Positions 18,105 to 27,190 of a DNA stretch of 64,000 bases are shown piece by piece (position 1 is the stretch's first letter; each line of letters opens with the position of its first letter). Below the pieces are notes generated by a model. The model had not been told where the DNA came from. It saw nothing but the letters and a program-made list of their open reading frames with translations, and searched no databases. The position numbers and the translations under genes were made by a program. Origin of the DNA: Arthrobacter sp. zg-Y919 (lineage in GTDB: Bacteria; Actinomycetota; Actinomycetes; Actinomycetales; Micrococcaceae); assembly GCF_030142045.1 (NCBI RefSeq), contig NZ_CP126242.1, positions 992,001-1,056,000 on the forward strand. Reading direction: 5' to 3'.

Positions 18105-20990
18105 GTGGCCAAGGTCCGCGTACACGAGCTTGCTAAAGAGCTCGGCATTACCTCGAAGGATGCAGTTGCAAAACTGCAGGAACTGGGCGAATTCGTCCGT
18201 TCCGCCTCATCAACTATTGAGGCCCCGGTAGTCAAGAAACTTCGGGGCGCCTTCCCGGCGTCCGAGAACAAGGCCGCCCCGGCGGCCCCCGCGAAGGCCG
18301 ACGCTCCGGCGTCGCAGCCCGCATCATCATCCCCCAAGCCCGGCTCGAAGAAGCCTGCTCCGGCAGCACCCGAGGCTGAGCAGCCGGCACCGGCAGCGTC
18401 CGCTCCCGCAGAGGCCGCTCCGGCGGCACCTGCCCAGGAGGCACCGGCAGCTCCCGCCGCTCCGGCAGCTCCGGCTCCCGCAGCAGCCGAGACAGGTACG
18501 GACGACGCCGCCAAGGCATCTTCGGCACCCCGTCCCGGTGCTCCGCGGCCCGCTGCAGGCGGCCCCCGCCCGGGCAACAACCCGTTTGCACCTTCCCAGG
18601 GCATGCCGCGTCCGCGTGGCCGCGGCGACGGCGAGCGGGGAGCCGGGGCACCCCGTCCCGGCAACAACCCGTTTGCACCCTCGCAGGGCATGCCGCGTCC
18701 GGGTGGACGCCGCGATGAGGCCGAGCGTCCCGCAGCAGGCGCGGGCGGCCCCCGCCCCGCAGCCGGTGCAGGTGGACCCCGTCCCGGCGCACCGCGTCCG
18801 GGCGCTCCCCGCCCCGGTGCAGCACGTCCCGGCGCAGCAGCACGTCCGGGCGCACCGCGTCCGGCAGGAGCCGGTGCCGGCGGCACCCGCCCCACACCGG
18901 GCATGATGCCCAACCGCACCGAACGTCCGGCAGCCCCGGGCCGTCCGGGTGCCGGTGGCGGACCCCGCCGTGGACCGGGCGGAGCCCCGGGTACCGGCGG
19001 CGGCGGCGCACCTGTAGGCGGCGGCTTTGGCAAGGGCGGCCGCGGACGCGGCGGCACTGCCGGTGCTTTCGGCAAGGGCGGCGCAGGCCGCGGCAAGCAG
19101 CGCAAGTCGAAGCGGGCAAAGCGGCAGGAACTGGAGCAGATGTCGGCTCCGTCGCTGGGTGGCGTTTCGGTACCCCGCGGCGACGGCAACACTGTTGTCC
19201 GTCTGCGCCGCGGCGCGTCCATCACGGACTTTGCCGACAAGATTGAGGCAAACCCGGCCGCACTGGTCACCGTGCTGTTCCACCTTGGTGAAATGGCAAC
19301 GGCCACGCAGTCCCTGGACGAGGAGACCTTCGGTGTCCTCGGCACGGAGCTGGGTTACAAGATCCAGGTTGTCTCGCCGGAAGACGAAGAGCGCGAACTG
19401 CTGAGCACGTTCGACATCGACTTCGAGGCGGAACTGGAAGCCGAAGGCGACGACGACCTCGAGGCACGTCCTCCGGTAGTCACCGTTATGGGCCACGTCG
19501 ACCACGGTAAGACCCGCCTGCTGGACGCCATCCGCAACTCGAACGTTGTCGAAGGCGAACACGGCGGTATTACCCAGCACATCGGTGCCTACCAGATCGA
19601 CTTCGATCACGAGGGCATCGAGCGCGCCGTCACCTTCATCGATACTCCGGGCCACGAGGCGTTCACCGCCATGCGTGCCCGTGGTGCGAAGGTCACCGAC
19701 ATAGCGGTCCTGGTTGTCGCAGCCGATGACGGCGTTATGCCGCAGACGGTGGAAGCGCTCAACCACGCACAGGCAGCCAATGTGCCGATCGTCGTGGCAG
19801 TGAACAAGATCGATAAGGAAGGCGCCAACCCGGAGAAGGTCCGCGGCCAGCTGACCGAGTACGGTCTGGTTCCCGAGGAATACGGTGGCGACACCATGTT
19901 CGTTGAGGTTTCGGCACGCCAGAACCTCAACATCGACGCACTGCTCGAGGCCGTGCTGCTTACCGCAGACGCTGCCCTGGACATGCGCGCCAACCCGAAC
20001 AAGGACGCCCGCGGTATCGCTATCGAAGCCAACCTGGATAAGGGCCGCGGTGCAGTTGCCACTGTGCTGGTCCAGTCCGGAACGCTGAAGGTCGGCGACA
20101 CGATCGTGGCGGGAACGGCCCACGGCCGCGTCCGTGCCATGTTCGACGAGAACGGCGACACCGTCACCGAAGCCGGACCGTCGCGTCCGGTCCAGGTGCT
20201 CGGCCTGTCCAACGTTCCCCGTGCCGGCGATACGTTCTTCGTGACCGATGACGAGCGCACCGCCCGCCAGATCGCTGAAAAGCGTGAGGCTGCGGACCGC
20301 AACGCCGCCCTGGCCAAGCGCCGCAAGCGCATCAGCCTTGAGGACTTCGACCAGGCTGTTGCTGACGGCAAGGTCGACACCCTTAACCTCATCCTCAAGG
20401 GTGACGTTTCCGGTGCCGTCGAAGCCCTGGAAGACTCGCTGCTCAAGATCGACGTCGGCGAAGGCGTGCAGCTGCGCGTCATCCACCGCGGCGTCGGTGC
20501 CATCACGCAGAACGACGTCAACCTGGCGACGGTGGACAACGCCGTCATCATCGGCTTCAACGTCAAGCCGGCCGAGCGCGTTGCCGACCTGGCAGAGCGT
20601 GAAGGCGTGGACATGCGCTTCTACTCCGTCATCTACGCAGCAATTGATGACATTGAGCTTGCACTCAAGGGCATGCTCAAGCCCGAGTACGAAGAGGTCC
20701 AGCTCGGCACCGCCGAGGTCCGCGAAGTCTTCCGCTCCTCCAAGTTCGGAAACATCGCCGGCTCGATCGTCCGCTCCGGTGTCATCCGACGCAACGCCAA
20801 GGCACGGGTCACCCGTGACGGCAAGGTCATCGGCGACAACCTCACCGTTGAGTCGCTCAAGCGGTTCAAGGACGACGCCACCGAGGTCCGTACGGACTTC
20901 GAGTGCGGTATCGGCCTGGGCTCGTTCAACGACGTCAACCAGGGCGACATCATCGAGACCTTCGAAATGCGCGAGAAGCCGCGCGTCTAA
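18105..20990 (+). CDS. infB: translation initiation factor IF-2
   Basis: 961 aa. The N-terminal IF2N domain ([16 protein letters not shown]) is followed by a 280-residue Ala/Pro- then Arg/Gly-rich linker, typical of Actinobacteria. The GTPase domain has G1 GHVDHGKT (about 462-469), G3 DTPGHE (about 512) and G4 NKID (about 566); domains II-IV follow and end at [12 protein letters not shown]. In the linker, the [17 protein letters not shown] unit occurs twice. GTG 18105 follows AGGAGA. It delivers fMet-tRNA to the 30S subunit. Confidence 0.97.
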   Translation: MAKVRVHELAKELGITSKDAVAKLQELGEFVRSASSTIEAPVVKKLRGAFPASENKAAPAAPAKADAPASQPASSSPKPGSKKPAPAAPEAEQPAPAASAPAEAAPAAPAQEAPAAPAAPAAPAPAAAETGTDDAAKASSAPRPGAPRPAAGGPRPGNNPFAPSQGMPRPRGRGDGERGAGAPRPGNNPFAPSQGMPRPGGRRDEAERPAAGAGGPRPAAGAGGPRPGAPRPGAPRPGAARPGAAARPGAPRPAGAGAGGTRPTPGMMPNRTERPAAPGRPGAGGGPRRGPGGAPGTGGGGAPVGGGFGKGGRGRGGTAGAFGKGGAGRGKQRKSKRAKRQELEQMSAPSLGGVSVPRGDGNTVVRLRRGASITDFADKIEANPAALVTVLFHLGEMATATQSLDEETFGVLGTELGYKIQVVSPEDEERELLSTFDIDFEAELEAEGDDDLEARPPVVTVMGHVDHGKTRLLDAIRNSNVVEGEHGGITQHIGAYQIDFDHEGIERAVTFIDTPGHEAFTAMRARGAKVTDIAVLVVAADDGVMPQTVEALNHAQAANVPIVVAVNKIDKEGANPEKVRGQLTEYGLVPEEYGGDTMFVEVSARQNLNIDALLEAVLLTADAALDMRANPNKDARGIAIEANLDKGRGAVATVLVQSGTLKVGDTIVAGTAHGRVRAMFDENGDTVTEAGPSRPVQVLGLSNVPRAGDTFFVTDDERTARQIAEKREAADRNAALAKRRKRISLEDFDQAVADGKVDTLNLILKGDVSGAVEALEDSLLKIDVGEGVQLRVIHRGVGAITQNDVNLATVDNAVIIGFNVKPAERVADLAEREGVDMRFYSVIYAAIDDIELALKGMLKPEYEEVQLGTAEVREVFRSSKFGNIAGSIVRSGVIRRNAKARVTRDGKVIGDNLTVESLKRFKDDATEVRTDFECGIGLGSFNDVNQGDIIETFEMREKPRV

Positions 20991-21061
20991 TCCGTGGCCC
21001 GGGCCGCCGGTTCCCCCGGCGGCCCCGGGCGACGATTTCCAGTCTTTAGTAAGGAGAGGTT

Positions 21062-21535
21062 ATGGCAGATCCAGCACGCGCTGCGAAGCTCGCTGACCGC
21101 ATCAAGGTAGTAGTGGCCCAGGCGCTCGAGCGCCGGGTGAAGGATCCGCGGCTCGGTTTTGTGACCATTACCGATGCACGGGTCACCAACGATCTGCAGC
21201 ACGCCACTTTGTACTACACCGTCTTCGGTGACGAGGAACAGCAGGCAGACACCAAGGCTGCACTGGAATCCGCACGCGGAATCCTGCGCGCCGAGGTAGG
21301 CAAGAACATCACCGTCCGCCTGACGCCCACGCTGGAATTCGTTGCCGACGAAATTCCGGTGAACGCCAGCCACCTGGAGGAACTGATCCGGGCGGCCAAG
21401 CAGCGCGACGCCGAACTGGCAGCGCTGAAGGAAGGCGCCACCTACGCCGGCGACGCCGATCCGTACCGCAAGGACGATGAGGACTTCGACGAAGACCTCG
21501 AATCCGACGCACCGGTGGACGCCGACGCAAAGTAG
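21062..21535 (+). CDS. rbfA: 30S ribosome-binding factor RbfA
   Basis: 157 aa. KH-type fold cold-adaptation factor acting in 16S rRNA 5' maturation. Markers: RIKVVVAQALERRVKDPRLGFVTITDARVTNDLQHATLYYTVFG and the ILRAEVGKNITVRLTPTLEFVAD segment. An acidic tail (about 135-157) extends beyond the core domain. ATG 21062 follows AAGGAGAGG. It closes the nusA-infB operon before a strong terminator. Confidence 0.95.
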   Translation: MADPARAAKLADRIKVVVAQALERRVKDPRLGFVTITDARVTNDLQHATLYYTVFGDEEQQADTKAALESARGILRAEVGKNITVRLTPTLEFVADEIPVNASHLEELIRAAKQRDAELAALKEGATYAGDADPYRKDDEDFDEDLESDAPVDADAK

Positions 21536-21546
21536 GTTCGATACAC

Positions 21547-21585
21547 ACAAAGGGAGCGGTTCCGTAAAGGAACCGCTCCCTTTGT
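21547..21585 (+). terminator. strong hairpin terminator after rbfA
   Basis: A perfect 17-bp stem (ACAAAGGGAGCGGTTCC and its complement) with a GTAAA loop. The arms end in AAA/TTT, so it works in both directions and also ends the convergent aminotransferase transcript. Confidence 0.92.
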
Positions 21586-21618
21586 CGTTGATGCAGCTGT
21601 TGTTGGTACCGCTTCTGC

Positions 21619-22776
21619 TTAGGCCGCGTTCGCCGGTGCAGGCAGCCGGCCGACGCCTTCCACCAGCTCGTCACGGTCCCCGCACAGCGCAATCCGGATC
21701 CAGCCTTCGCCGATGGATCCGAAGGCGGTGCCGGGAGCTACGGCCACCGACTGCTCTTCGAGGAAGCGCAGGGTCCAGTCCCGGACGTTCCCTCCGGTGG
21801 AGGCGGACAGATCGGCCCAGAGGTAGAAGGCGCCCCGGGCCTCGAGATAGGGGATTCCCTTCCCAGCGAGGACGGCGCAGGCGGCGTCGCGGTTGGCCCG
21901 GTAATGCGCGGAGGCCATTGACACATAGTCCTGCGGTCCGGTCAGCGCAGCCAGCGCCGCGTACTGCGAGGGGGAGGCCACGCAGGAAACGATGGATTCC
22001 ATGACGGTGCTCAGCGCCGGTTCCAGTCCCTCGGGCAGGACCAGCGCACCGATGCGCAGCCCGGTGAGGCCGTAGGTCTTGGACAGCGTGAGGGAGGTGA
22101 TCACGCGCTCCCCGGAGCCGCCGTCGAACGCCAGCGGGCTGACGTGGGGCACATCGAAGGTGAAGGCCTCGTAGCACTCATCCGAAATTATCCAGAGATC
22201 GTGCCGCCGTGCCAGCTCCACCAGCTGGCGGGTGAGTTCTTCGCTGAAGACCGCCCCCAGCGGGTTGGACGGGGAATTCAACAGCAGGACCCGGGTGCGT
22301 GGCGTCAGCAGTGCCTCGATGTCCTCGATCCTCGGCTGGAACCCGTGCCCGGGATACAGCGGGTACTCCACCGGTACCGCATGCAGCAGCTGTGCCGTCA
22401 TGGCGAACGTCGGGTAGCCCGGATTCGGCACCAGGACCTCGTCGCCGGCATCCAGCAGCAGGCTCATGGCCAGGTGCAGGCCCTGCTGCGCCCCGGCGGT
22501 GACAAAGACCCGGTCGGGGGAGATGTCCCGCCCGCAGGAAGCGCCGGCATGACGGGCGAAGGCGGCGCGCAGGGGAGCGATGCCCGCATTGGGGGTGTAA
22601 CCGGTTTCATCCCGGTCCAGCGTGGCCCGCGCAGCGTCCAGGATATGCGCGGGGGTGGGGAAGCCGGGCTCGCCGATACTCAGGACTATGGCGTCCGGTT
22701 TCGCCCAGGCGGCCTGCGTGATTTCACGGATCTGGTTCGCCGGGACCTTCCGGACGTGTGGTGAGAGCTGTGCCAT
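21619..22776 (-). CDS. PLP-dependent aminotransferase, class I/II
   Basis: 385 aa fold-type I aminotransferase of the aspartate/alanine-like subgroup. SIGEPGFPTP (about 33-42), TAGAQQGLHLAM (cofactor-phosphate loop), NSPSNPLGAVF (Asn), SDECYEAF (Asp199/Tyr202) and the Schiff-base Lys233 in SLSKTYGLTGLRIG-type context are present. Cognate substrate unclear: it could be an aspartate, aromatic or DAP-pathway aminotransferase. The -10 TAGCAT 6 nt upstream of ATG indicates a leaderless start, divergent from truB. Confidence 0.88.
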   Translation of the reverse strand: MAQLSPHVRKVPANQIREITQAAWAKPDAIVLSIGEPGFPTPAHILDAARATLDRDETGYTPNAGIAPLRAAFARHAGASCGRDISPDRVFVTAGAQQGLHLAMSLLLDAGDEVLVPNPGYPTFAMTAQLLHAVPVEYPLYPGHGFQPRIEDIEALLTPRTRVLLLNSPSNPLGAVFSEELTRQLVELARRHDLWIISDECYEAFTFDVPHVSPLAFDGGSGERVITSLTLSKTYGLTGLRIGALVLPEGLEPALSTVMESIVSCVASPSQYAALAALTGPQDYVSMASAHYRANRDAACAVLAGKGIPYLEARGAFYLWADLSASTGGNVRDWTLRFLEEQSVAVAPGTAFGSIGEGWIRIALCGDRDELVEGVGRLPAPANAA

Positions 22777-22788
22777 ATCCGAATGCTA
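22774..22788 (-). promoter_or_regulatory. leaderless promoter of the aminotransferase gene
   Basis: On the minus strand, TAGCAT (22788-22783), 6 nt, ATG starting at 22776. Confidence 0.6.
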
Positions 22789-22838
22789 TCGCCGCTGCCG
22801 GCCGTGGCGGTGCGGCAGTTGCGCCGCGCGGCGCAACA

Positions 22839-22854
22839 TATACTGAAAGGCGTG
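22839..22854 (+). promoter_or_regulatory. leaderless promoter of truB
   Basis: TATACT (22839-22844), 7 nt, GTG 22852. A near-consensus -10 this close to the start rules out a longer N-terminus from upstream starts. Confidence 0.68.
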
Positions 22855-23760
22855 AATTCTGGGCAGGTCCAATCGGGACTGATTATTGTGGACAAGCCGC
22901 AGGGATGGACGAGCCACGATGTGGTCGGACGCCTGCGGAGACTGGCAGGCACCCGGAAAGTCGGGCACGCAGGCACCCTGGATCCGATGGCGACCGGTGT
23001 GCTGGTGGTCGGCATCAACAAGGCCACCCGCCTGCTGACCTACATTGTCGGGACCACCAAGACCTACGAGGCGACCATCCGGCTGGGCCAGTCAACCGTG
23101 ACCGACGACGCCGAGGGCGAAGTCACGGCCGAAACCATCGCCGCCGCGGTGACGGACGAGGACATCCGTGCAGCGGTGGCGAACCTCACCGGGGACATCC
23201 AGCAGGTCCCGAGCAGCGTCAGCGCCATCAAGGTCAACGGCGAACGCTCCTACGCGAAGGTCCGGGCCGGCGGAGAAGTGAACCTGCCGTCCCGCCCGGT
23301 TACCGTTTCCCGCTTCGAAATCCATGACATCCGCCGCGAAAACGGCGGCCGCCTCCGCGACGTCGATGTCACCGTTGACTGCTCCTCCGGCACCTATATC
23401 CGCGCGCTGGCCCGTGACCTCGGTGCTGCGCTCGGCGTCGGCGGGCACCTGACCGCCCTCCGCCGGACCTGCGTGGGACCGTTCGGCATTGAGTCCGCCT
23501 CCACCCTCGACGAACTGGCGGAGGACCTGCGGGTCCTGGACCTGGACGACGCCGCCGCGGACCTTTTCCCGGTGCGTACCCTCTCCGCGGCCGAGGCCGA
23601 GGACCTCTCCCACGGCCGCCGGATCACGGCCACCGGGGACGGACAGCCCGGACCAGTGGCCGCCATCGACCCGGACGGCCGCGTAGTGGGCCTGCTGGAG
23701 GACAAGGGCACGCAGGCGAAGGCCCTGCTGGTCTTCGCCCCCGGAAATGAGAAGGCGTAA
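22852..23760 (+). CDS. truB: tRNA pseudouridine(55) synthase
   Basis: 302 aa. Makes pseudouridine 55 in the T-loop of tRNAs. Catalytic Asp44 lies in GHAGTLDPMATG; the KTYEATIRLG, SAIKVNGERSYAKVRAG and SSGTYIRALARDLG motifs are all present, and a PUA-like C-terminal domain begins about residue 225. GTG 22852 is fixed by the -10 7 nt upstream. It leads a transcription unit with three small membrane-protein genes and probably ribF. Confidence 0.94.
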   Translation: MNSGQVQSGLIIVDKPQGWTSHDVVGRLRRLAGTRKVGHAGTLDPMATGVLVVGINKATRLLTYIVGTTKTYEATIRLGQSTVTDDAEGEVTAETIAAAVTDEDIRAAVANLTGDIQQVPSSVSAIKVNGERSYAKVRAGGEVNLPSRPVTVSRFEIHDIRRENGGRLRDVDVTVDCSSGTYIRALARDLGAALGVGGHLTALRRTCVGPFGIESASTLDELAEDLRVLDLDDAAADLFPVRTLSAAEAEDLSHGRRITATGDGQPGPVAAIDPDGRVVGLLEDKGTQAKALLVFAPGNEKA

Positions 23761-24135
23761 ATGGGCGTGGACCCGCTGTTCCTTGTCGGCTCCCTGGTGT
23801 GCCTGGTGTCCGTGGTGCTGTGCATCGGGGCCGCCGCGCTGAAGCACGGACCGAACGACCTCACCATCCTCTCCGCCGCCGCCGTCGAACTGTTCCTGCT
23901 GGTGTACGGAGTGGCTTCCCTCATCCGCCTGGCCGGCGGCGAGGGGATTGCCGGTGAAGCCTGGGAATTCTGGGGCTACCTGCTGACCGCACTGATCATT
24001 CCGGTCGGTGCCCTCTGGTGGTCCCTCATGGACCGGACACGGTGGAGCAACATTGTGCTGGCTGCCGTGGGAATCACCGTATTTGTCATGCTGTTCCGGA
24101 TGGAACAGATCTGGGACGGAGCAACTCTTCTATGA
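23761..24135 (+). CDS. four-helix membrane protein, unknown function
   Basis: 124 aa, four hydrophobic segments (about 5-27, 38-60, 72-92, 98-117) joined by short loops. No family recognised. ATG directly follows the truB stop. The end overlaps the next gene by 4 nt (ATGA), so the three genes are coupled. Confidence 0.7.
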   Translation: MGVDPLFLVGSLVCLVSVVLCIGAAALKHGPNDLTILSAAAVELFLLVYGVASLIRLAGGEGIAGEAWEFWGYLLTALIIPVGALWWSLMDRTRWSNIVLAAVGITVFVMLFRMEQIWDGATLL

Positions 24136-24581
24136 ACCGCAGTATCAACCCCGACGACGCCGGGTCCAAGGACATCCCACAGCCGGCGGCCCGCAATGCC
24201 GGTCCCGGCCGCCTGCTGGTGGCGGTCTACGCGATCTTTGCCCTCGCAGCCTCGGCCCGGGCGGCCTTCCAGATCCTGACCAAGTTCGACCACGCCCCGC
24301 TGGCCTACCTGCTGTCCGCCTTCGCCGCGGCGGTCTACGTCGTGGCGACGGTCGGCCTCGCCCGGTCCGGCGCCACGGCCTACCGGATTTCGGTGGCAGC
24401 CGTCGGCGTGGAAATGGCCGGCGTCCTGGCCGTGGGGATCTTCGGGCTGGTCGACCCCGCCGCCCTGCCCGACGATACGGTCTGGTCCGGCTTCGGCAGC
24501 GGCTACGGCTATGTACCCCTGATCCTGCCGATGGTCGGGTTGTGGTGGCTCTACCGGCACCGCGCCGACGCGCGCCGATGA
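24132..24581 (+). CDS. membrane protein, unknown function
   Basis: 149 aa. A polar N-terminus of about 28 residues is followed by four helices, with a LLVAVYAIFALAASARAAFQI first helix and a LILPMVGLWWLYRHRADARR C-terminus. ATG 24132 overlaps the stop of the preceding gene; frames further upstream are not coding. No function can be assigned, but the tight linkage with its neighbour suggests a paired role. Confidence 0.7.
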   Translation: MNRSINPDDAGSKDIPQPAARNAGPGRLLVAVYAIFALAASARAAFQILTKFDHAPLAYLLSAFAAAVYVVATVGLARSGATAYRISVAAVGVEMAGVLAVGIFGLVDPAALPDDTVWSGFGSGYGYVPLILPMVGLWWLYRHRADARR

Positions 24582-24665
24582 AATAAGTATGCTTACCTGT
24601 TCCGCGCCGGTGCGTGAGACGATGGCAGGAACAACGAGCCGTTCCAACTCCGTCAAGGGGGAGCC

Positions 24666-25343
24666 ATGAGCAACACAGCGCCGACACCGGGCGACAGGTC
24701 CAATCCCGCAGGCACCGGCCTGCCCGAATCCCAGGGACGGGACACTCAGGCACCGTCACCCCAGGCGCCGTCTTCGCAGGCACCGTCTTCGCAGGGACCC
24801 CGGACGCAGCCCGGCAAGCAGTCAGCCCGGAAGCAGGGACGGAACACCCGGCAGCCCAAGGCCGCCAAGCCTTTCAAGAGCAGTGACGACTGGGGTGTCT
24901 TCCGCGCCGTGGTCATCGGCGTCGGCATCCTGGTGGCCGGCTTCGGACTTTACAACCTCATCACGGGAACGGCAGGACTGCCCGAGGGGTCCGGGGGAGA
25001 GGTCAACCCCACCCTGGAGAGCCAGTACCGGTTCTTCGCCGCCATGATGGTCGGCGTGGGCGCCGCGTTCGTGGCCATAGCCGTGAAGTTCCAGTGGGCA
25101 AACATGCTCTGGCTCGTCTGCCTGATGGTGTTCCTGGGCGGCATCGGCCGGGTCCTGTCCTGGGCGTTCTCCGGAACCCCGCACTTCACCTTCATCGTGC
25201 TGATGATTGTTGAACTCGCGTTCCCGCCCGCACTGCTCGTGTGGCACCGGTTCATCGCCAAAACATCCGACCTGCGCCGCCAGTACACCCAGCAGGACAC
25301 AGGGGAGGCCGGCGGTCCCGGTATTGCGGGCGGTTCCCGGTAA
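24666..25343 (+). CDS. DUF4345 domain membrane protein
   Basis: 225 aa. Residues 1-75 are polar and low-complexity (Pro/Gln/Ser repeats around QAPSSQAPSSQ) and basic near the end. Four helices follow (about 80-100, 118-138, 143-165, 173-192) with the DUF4345 signature NPTLESQYRFFAAMMVGVGA. ATG 24666 has GGGGGAG 3-4 nt upstream. DUF4345 proteins are small integral membrane proteins without known activity. Confidence 0.75.
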   Translation: MSNTAPTPGDRSNPAGTGLPESQGRDTQAPSPQAPSSQAPSSQGPRTQPGKQSARKQGRNTRQPKAAKPFKSSDDWGVFRAVVIGVGILVAGFGLYNLITGTAGLPEGSGGEVNPTLESQYRFFAAMMVGVGAAFVAIAVKFQWANMLWLVCLMVFLGGIGRVLSWAFSGTPHFTFIVLMIVELAFPPALLVWHRFIAKTSDLRRQYTQQDTGEAGGPGIAGGSR

Positions 25344-25446
25344 GCGCCGCTGATCGGACATAATGGATAGGTCCGCGACGGTGAAGCCGCGCGGAGCCGG
25401 TCCTGCCGTCCGACCGGCACCGGAAAAATGCTGCTAAGGAGCCTGT

Positions 25447-26430
25447 GTGTACTACTGGAATGACCTGGCGGAAATACCTGCCGATATTGGTCCGACAGTA
25501 ATCACCATTGGCAACTTCGACGGCGTGCACCTTGGCCACCAGCATGTGCTCAACCGCTTGGTGAAGGTGGCACGCGCGCAGGATGCGGCCGCCGTCGCCA
25601 TCTCTTTTGATCCGCACCCCGCACAGGTCCACCGCCCCGGAAACGCACCGGAACTGATCATGGGAACCATGGACCGCGTGCAGGCGCTGGCGGATACCGG
25701 GCTGGACGGCCTGTTGATGATGCATTACACCCTGGAGCTGGCGTCCCTGACCGCCGAGGAATTCGTCCGCCGGGTACTCGTGGACGCCCTGCACGCGAAG
25801 ACCGTCGTCATCGGCCACGACGTACGCTTCGGCAAGGGCAACGCCGGAGACCTGGACACCATGCGCGGGCTCGGCCGCGAACTGGTCTTCGCCGTTGAGG
25901 CAGTGGATGATTTCGGTGCCCTTCCTGACGGCCCCGACTCCGGCCGGCGCTGCTCCTCCACCTGGATCCGCGAGGCACTGCGCGAAGGTGACGTCCGGAC
26001 CGCCGCGCGCCTGCTGGGCCGCAGCCACCGGATGCGCGGAGAGGTGGTGCATGGCGCTGCCCGTGGCCGCGAGCTGGGTTTCCCCACGGCCAACCTGGCT
26101 CCCGAGGCTTCGGGGCTGATCCCCGCCGACGGGATCTACGCCGGCTGGCTGGTGGATGAAGCCGGCACGCGGTGGCCTGCCGCCGTGTCGGTGGGATCCA
26201 ACCCGACCTTCGAGGGCGTGAGCCGGCAGGTGGAAGCCCACGTCATAGACCGCCCCGCCGAGAAGGTGGAGGACTTCGACCTGTACGGGCAGCACGTTGT
26301 GGTGGAATTCGTGGACCGGCTGCGCGGCATGGTGGCGTACACCGGCCCCGAGGCCCTGGTGGAGCAGATGCGGCTCGACGTCGGACGCACCCGTGAGGTC
26401 CTTTCGACAGAAAGCGGCACGGGCAGGTAA
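25447..26430 (+). CDS. ribF: bifunctional riboflavin kinase / FAD synthetase
   Basis: 327 aa. The N-terminal FAD synthetase domain has TIGNFDGVHLGHQHVL (about 19-34) and the SSTWIREALREG motif (about 176). The C-terminal riboflavin kinase domain starts near residue 195 with GRELGFPTANL and continues to GIYAGWL and SVGSNPTFEG. It makes FMN and FAD from riboflavin. GTG 25447 follows AAGGAG at 5 nt. Upstream (25396-25418) is a 7-bp hairpin, GCCGGTC/GACCGGC, but no FMN riboswitch. Confidence 0.95.
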   Translation: MYYWNDLAEIPADIGPTVITIGNFDGVHLGHQHVLNRLVKVARAQDAAAVAISFDPHPAQVHRPGNAPELIMGTMDRVQALADTGLDGLLMMHYTLELASLTAEEFVRRVLVDALHAKTVVIGHDVRFGKGNAGDLDTMRGLGRELVFAVEAVDDFGALPDGPDSGRRCSSTWIREALREGDVRTAARLLGRSHRMRGEVVHGAARGRELGFPTANLAPEASGLIPADGIYAGWLVDEAGTRWPAAVSVGSNPTFEGVSRQVEAHVIDRPAEKVEDFDLYGQHVVVEFVDRLRGMVAYTGPEALVEQMRLDVGRTREVLSTESGTGR

Positions 26431-26433
26431 ACT
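26404..26433 (+). promoter_or_regulatory. rpsO promoter
   Basis: TCGACA (26404-26409), 18 nt, TAAACT (26428-26433), overlapping the ribF stop codon. Confidence 0.5.
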
Positions 26434-26439
26434 GGACTC

Positions 26440-26499
26440 AAATTCGGCTGCGGTCCGTGGCGGCTGAATTTCTTTATGTTCCGGGGTATATGCCCCAGG
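26440..26499 (+). promoter_or_regulatory. rpsO leader RNA, putative S15 autoregulatory fold
   Basis: The 140-nt leader contains AAATTCGG (26440-26447) pairing with CTGAATTT (26464-26471, one G-U) and a GGGG-CCCC hairpin (26483-26496). S15 leaders that repress rpsO translation are known in Actinobacteria; whether this fold matches that class needs a covariance search. Confidence 0.45.
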
Positions 26500-26575
26500 G
26501 TCCGCCCAAGGAGCAGAAAGATTCCCGGCAGCGAAGTGCTGACTCGGGCCTCACGGCACAACTGTAGGAGTTACA

Positions 26576-26845
26576 TTGGCACTCGATCCCGCTGTCAAGC
26601 AGGAAATCATTCGGGAATTCGCTCGCGCTGAAGGGGACACCGGTTCCCCTGAGGTTCAGGTTGCTGTGCTTTCACGGCGCATCCTCGACCTGACCGAGCA
26701 CCTGAAGACGCACAAGCATGACCACCACACCCGCCGTGGCCTGATGGCCCTGGTTGGTCGCCGTCGTCGCATGCTTACCTACCTGCGCGACACCGACATC
26801 GCCCGCTACCGTACGCTCATCGAGCGCCTCGGCCTGCGTCGATAG
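26576..26845 (+). CDS. rpsO: 30S ribosomal protein S15
   Basis: 89 aa, exact family length. [35 protein letters not shown] and [15 protein letters not shown] are the 16S rRNA-binding segments. TTG 26576 follows TAGGAG with 7 nt spacing. It is separated from pnp by a terminator-like hairpin, yet the rpsO-pnp order is conserved across bacteria, so partial read-through is likely. Confidence 0.97.
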   Translation: MALDPAVKQEIIREFARAEGDTGSPEVQVAVLSRRILDLTEHLKTHKHDHHTRRGLMALVGRRRRMLTYLRDTDIARYRTLIERLGLRR

Positions 26846-26853
26846 TCTTTGTG

Positions 26854-26892
26854 AAAGGCGGCACCTGTGCACTGCACGGGGAGCCGCCTTTT
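26854..26892 (+). terminator. hairpin terminator after rpsO
   Basis: AAAGGCGGC (26854-26862) pairs with GCCGCCTTT (26883-26891), followed by one more T; the loop has an inner GTGCA/TGCAC pairing. Confidence 0.8.
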
Positions 26893-26977
26893 GCGCAGGC
26901 AGGCATGGACACCGGGAAAGCCGGAAGCGCACCTGTCTGATCTCGGTCCCCTTCGGGCGGGCCGGCGAAGGTAGTTA

Positions 26978-27005
26978 AGCAGTAAAGAAGCAGTAAAGAA
27001 GCACA
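26978..27005 (+). repeat. 11-bp tandem repeat in the pnp leader
   Basis: AGCAGTAAAGA at 26978-26988 and 26989-26999, with a partial third copy to 27005. It follows a 6-bp hairpin (CCTTCG 26950-26955 / CGAAGG 26966-26971). The non-coding stretch 26893-27190 contains this repeat and the pnp leader hairpin and no gene. Confidence 0.65.
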
Positions 27006-27044
27006 GCAAACATCACAGGAGTCAGCCAGCATCGCAGCATTCGC

Positions 27045-27085
27045 GGTCCTCGGTAGTGGTCTCCGGGAGATTCTGCCCGAGGACC
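27045..27085 (+). promoter_or_regulatory. pnp leader hairpin
   Basis: GGTCCTCGG (27045-27053) and CCGAGGACC (27077-27085) form a perfect 9-bp stem around a loop that itself holds TCTC-CGG-GAGA. In E. coli a leader hairpin mediates RNase III/PNPase autoregulation of pnp; a similar role here is inference. Confidence 0.5.
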
Positions 27086-27190
27086 TCGATCGAAGACCGG
27101 GTGTTGAACGTGCGGCCCATGCCGTACGGAAAGAAGTTCGAAACGGTGCTGGGTGCCTCCGCCCACAGAAGAAACGGAGGTGACTCTCAT

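Noticed and set aside
25360..25446. FMN riboswitch before ribF
   Set aside because: The conserved RFN blocks are absent; only a simple 7-bp hairpin is visible.
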